Positions 62,218-64,000 of a stretch of 64,000 nucleotides of DNA are shown here, piece by piece. The notes beneath the pieces were generated by a model that searched no databases, was not told the origin of the DNA, and saw only the letters and a program-made list of their open reading frames with translations. The translations under genes and the position numbers were made by a program. The DNA lies in assembly GCF_001506165.1 (NCBI RefSeq), contig NZ_CP011427.1, forward strand, positions 3,596,001 to 3,660,000, written 5' to 3'. Every line of letters begins with the position of its first letter. Within the stretch, counting starts at the first letter, position 1. This DNA is from Pantoea vagans (GTDB lineage: Bacteria; Pseudomonadota; Gammaproteobacteria; Enterobacterales; Enterobacteriaceae).

Positions 62218-64000
62218 ATGGGGAAAGCTTCCTCATCTTTTGGCGTGATTCGTTTCCTGACAGTGCTGTTCGCACTGCTCACGGGCGCATTTATGCTGGT
62301 TGGCGGCGTTTGGTTAGCCGCCATTGGAGGTTCCTGGTACTACGTTATTGGCGGTGTGATTATGTTGATCACCGCTGTCCTGCTGTGGCGTCGTAGCGGC
62401 GCAGCAATCATGCTGTATGCCTTACTGCTGTTGGCTACGCTGGTGTGGGGTGTCTGGGAAGTCGGTTTCGACTTCTGGGCGCTGGCACCACGTACCGATG
62501 TGCTGGTGATCTTCGGCATCTGGTTGATTCTGCCGTTTGTCTATCGCGGCCTGAACCATGCGGGTAAAGGTGCTCTCGGTCTGATGGCCGTTGCATTGAT
62601 TGCCAGCATACTGGTTCTGGCGTGGGCGGTATTCCACGATCCGCAGGAGCTGAATGGTGAAATCCCTGCGGCGGCGGATAATGCCCCGCAAGCGCAGCCA
62701 TTGAGCAACATCAAGGATGCTGACTGGCCAGCCTATGCGCGTGACCAGCAAGGCACCCGCTTCTCACCATTAAAGCAAATCAACAGCGGCAACGTGAAAG
62801 ATCTGCAGGTGGCCTGGCAGTTCCAGACCGGCGATCTCAAGACCCCGAACGATCCGGGTGAAATCACCGACGAAGTAACGCCGATTAAAATCCGCGACAC
62901 CTTGTATCTGTGTTCACCGCACCAGATTCTGTTTGCGCTGGATGCGACCACCGGTAAGCAGAAATGGAAATTCGATCCGGGCTTGAAGCCGAATCCAACT
63001 TTCCAGCACGTTACCTGCCGTGGTGTTTCTTATCATGAAATGCCTGCTGCCGCTGATGCAGCCAACACCCAGCCTGCGCTGTGCTCGCGCCGTATTTACC
63101 TGCCGGTAAACGACGGTCGTCTGTTCGCACTGGATGCCGAAACCGGTGAGCGTTGCCCATCATTCGGTAACAACGGTGAGCTGGATCTGCAGCACAAACA
63201 GCCGGTGCTGACCCCAGGTCAGTATGAGCCGACTTCCCCACCGATCATCACTGATACCACTATCGTGATTGCCGGTGCGGTCACCGATAACTATTCAACC
63301 CGTGAGCCGTCAGGCGCCATCCGTGGCTTTGACGTCAACACCGGTAAGCTGCTGTGGGTGTTTGATCCGGGCGCGAAAGATCCTAACGCGATTCCAGATG
63401 ACGAACACAGCTTCACCATGAACTCGCCTAACTCTTGGGCACCGGCGGTGTACGATCCAAAACTGGATACCGTTTACCTGCCGATGGGCGTTTCCACTCC
63501 AGATATCTGGGGCGGCAACCGTACACCTGATCAAGAGCGTTATGCGAGCAGCGTGCTGGCCCTGAATGCCACTACCGGTAAGCTGGTATGGTCATATCAG
63601 ACGGTGCATCACGATCTGTGGGATATGGACCTGCCGTCACAGCCGACGCTGGCCGATATCACCGACAAAGAGGGCAACACCGTACCGGTGATTTATGCCC
63701 CGGCGAAAACCGGTAACATCTTTGTATTGGATCGCCGTACCGGTAAGCCTGTCGTGCCAGCACCAGAGACGCCAGTGCCGCAGGGTGCTGCGAAAGGTGA
63801 CCACGTTTCTCCTACTCAGCCGTACTCCGAACTGACCTTCCGTCCGAAAAACAATCTGACGGACAAGGACATGTGGGGCGCGACTATGTACGACCAGCTG
63901 GTGTGCCGCGTGATCTTCAAGCGTCTGCGCTATGAAGGTCCGTTCACGCCGCCGTCTGAGCAGGGTACGTTGGTATTCCCAGGTAACCTCGGCATGTTTG
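62218..64000 (+). CDS. gcd: Membrane-bound PQQ-dependent glucose dehydrogenase Gcd (partial, 3' end cut by the window)
   Basis: Oxidises D-glucose to gluconate in the periplasm and passes electrons to ubiquinone. 594 codons are visible of about 800. Five N-terminal helices (residues 10-145; GGSWYYVIGG, VWGVWEVGFDFWALAPR) are followed by the PQQ beta-propeller with DWPAYARDQQGTRFSPL, NPGEITDEVTPI-type residues, SPPIITDTTIVIAG, and the cofactor region PDIWGGNRTPDQERYASS and TVHHDLWDMDLP. The ATG at 62218 follows AAGAAAGAGG; an in-frame ATG at 62194 is possible. Gluconate production is a known phosphate-solubilising trait of plant-associated enterics. Confidence 0.97.
   Translation, partial: MGKASSSFGVIRFLTVLFALLTGAFMLVGGVWLAAIGGSWYYVIGGVIMLITAVLLWRRSGAAIMLYALLLLATLVWGVWEVGFDFWALAPRTDVLVIFGIWLILPFVYRGLNHAGKGALGLMAVALIASILVLAWAVFHDPQELNGEIPAAADNAPQAQPLSNIKDADWPAYARDQQGTRFSPLKQINSGNVKDLQVAWQFQTGDLKTPNDPGEITDEVTPIKIRDTLYLCSPHQILFALDATTGKQKWKFDPGLKPNPTFQHVTCRGVSYHEMPAAADAANTQPALCSRRIYLPVNDGRLFALDAETGERCPSFGNNGELDLQHKQPVLTPGQYEPTSPPIITDTTIVIAGAVTDNYSTREPSGAIRGFDVNTGKLLWVFDPGAKDPNAIPDDEHSFTMNSPNSWAPAVYDPKLDTVYLPMGVSTPDIWGGNRTPDQERYASSVLALNATTGKLVWSYQTVHHDLWDMDLPSQPTLADITDKEGNTVPVIYAPAKTGNIFVLDRRTGKPVVPAPETPVPQGAAKGDHVSPTQPYSELTFRPKNNLTDKDMWGATMYDQLVCRVIFKRLRYEGPFTPPSEQGTLVFPGNLGMF

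Overview
The window comes from an enterobacterium of the Erwiniaceae, most likely Pantoea or a close Erwinia relative. Housekeeping proteins match Escherichia coli closely and partly keep its order: epmB-yjeI-groEL-groES-fxsA, then aspA-dcuA-dsbD-dicD (yjdC)-tRNA-Phe. The rest is the carbon and nitrogen scavenging repertoire typical of plant-associated enterics. Three ERIC elements and a family of paired-hairpin intergenic repeats fit the same group. The species assignment is inference from gene content and sequence style.

Layout. 1-10.5 kb is the conserved backbone: EF-P lysylation, chaperonin with a clear sigma-32 promoter, anaerobic C4-dicarboxylate metabolism, periplasmic thiol-disulfide exchange, and a tRNA-Phe gene with promoter and terminator. 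10.6-14.8 kb holds a cupin, a NanT-like MFS carrier coupled to an RraA/HMG-aldolase-like protein, and an EamA exporter. 14.9-24.9 kb is a 5-oxoproline (pyroglutamate) cluster: binding protein, PxpB, PxpC, PxpA, an aminotransferase, a Nac-like LysR regulator, a biotin-carrier-like protein without its lysine, an SDR enzyme, two ABC permeases and an ATPase. The regulator is preceded by a textbook NtrC site and a sigma-54 promoter, so the cluster looks wired to nitrogen limitation. A strongly structured GC-rich element with no convincing gene lies between pxpA and the aminotransferase.

25.0-32.9 kb carries three Gfo/Idh/MocA dehydrogenases, two TIM-barrel isomerases/epimerases and two LacI regulators, with repeated TTTGATA operators around the first. 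33.0-38.2 kb has a YghU-type glutathione transferase with a DUF1330 protein, a chemoreceptor behind a sigma-28 promoter, and a lower-GC pair (family 2 glycosyltransferase, O-antigen-ligase-like protein). 38.6-43.5 kb is an inositol-type catabolic operon (dehydrogenase, isomerase, lone sugar-binding protein). A consensus sigma-54 promoter precedes it, and it diverges from an AcoR-like sigma-54 activator. 43.6-49.3 kb encodes an SDR, a BNR/sialidase-like protein, an SSS symporter, and a DmlR/DmlA pair. 49.4-59.6 kb is a sugar (probably amino-sugar) ABC transport and processing cluster: binding protein, two permeases, GNAT, MalK-like ATPase, ROK regulator, BadF-type kinase and a further dehydrogenase. 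A 1.3-kb IS481-type element sits inside it, in the loop of an intergenic hairpin repeat. The window closes with an MFS exporter, a possible degenerate EAL-domain protein, and the first two thirds of gcd (membrane PQQ glucose dehydrogenase), cut by the window end.

The most informative non-coding signals are the NtrC/sigma-54 architecture before the Nac-like gene, the sigma-54 promoter plus palindrome before the iolG-like operon, the sigma-28 promoter of the chemoreceptor, the LacI operator set, the structured element at 18.31-18.62 kb, and the IS inserted exactly in a repeat hairpin.
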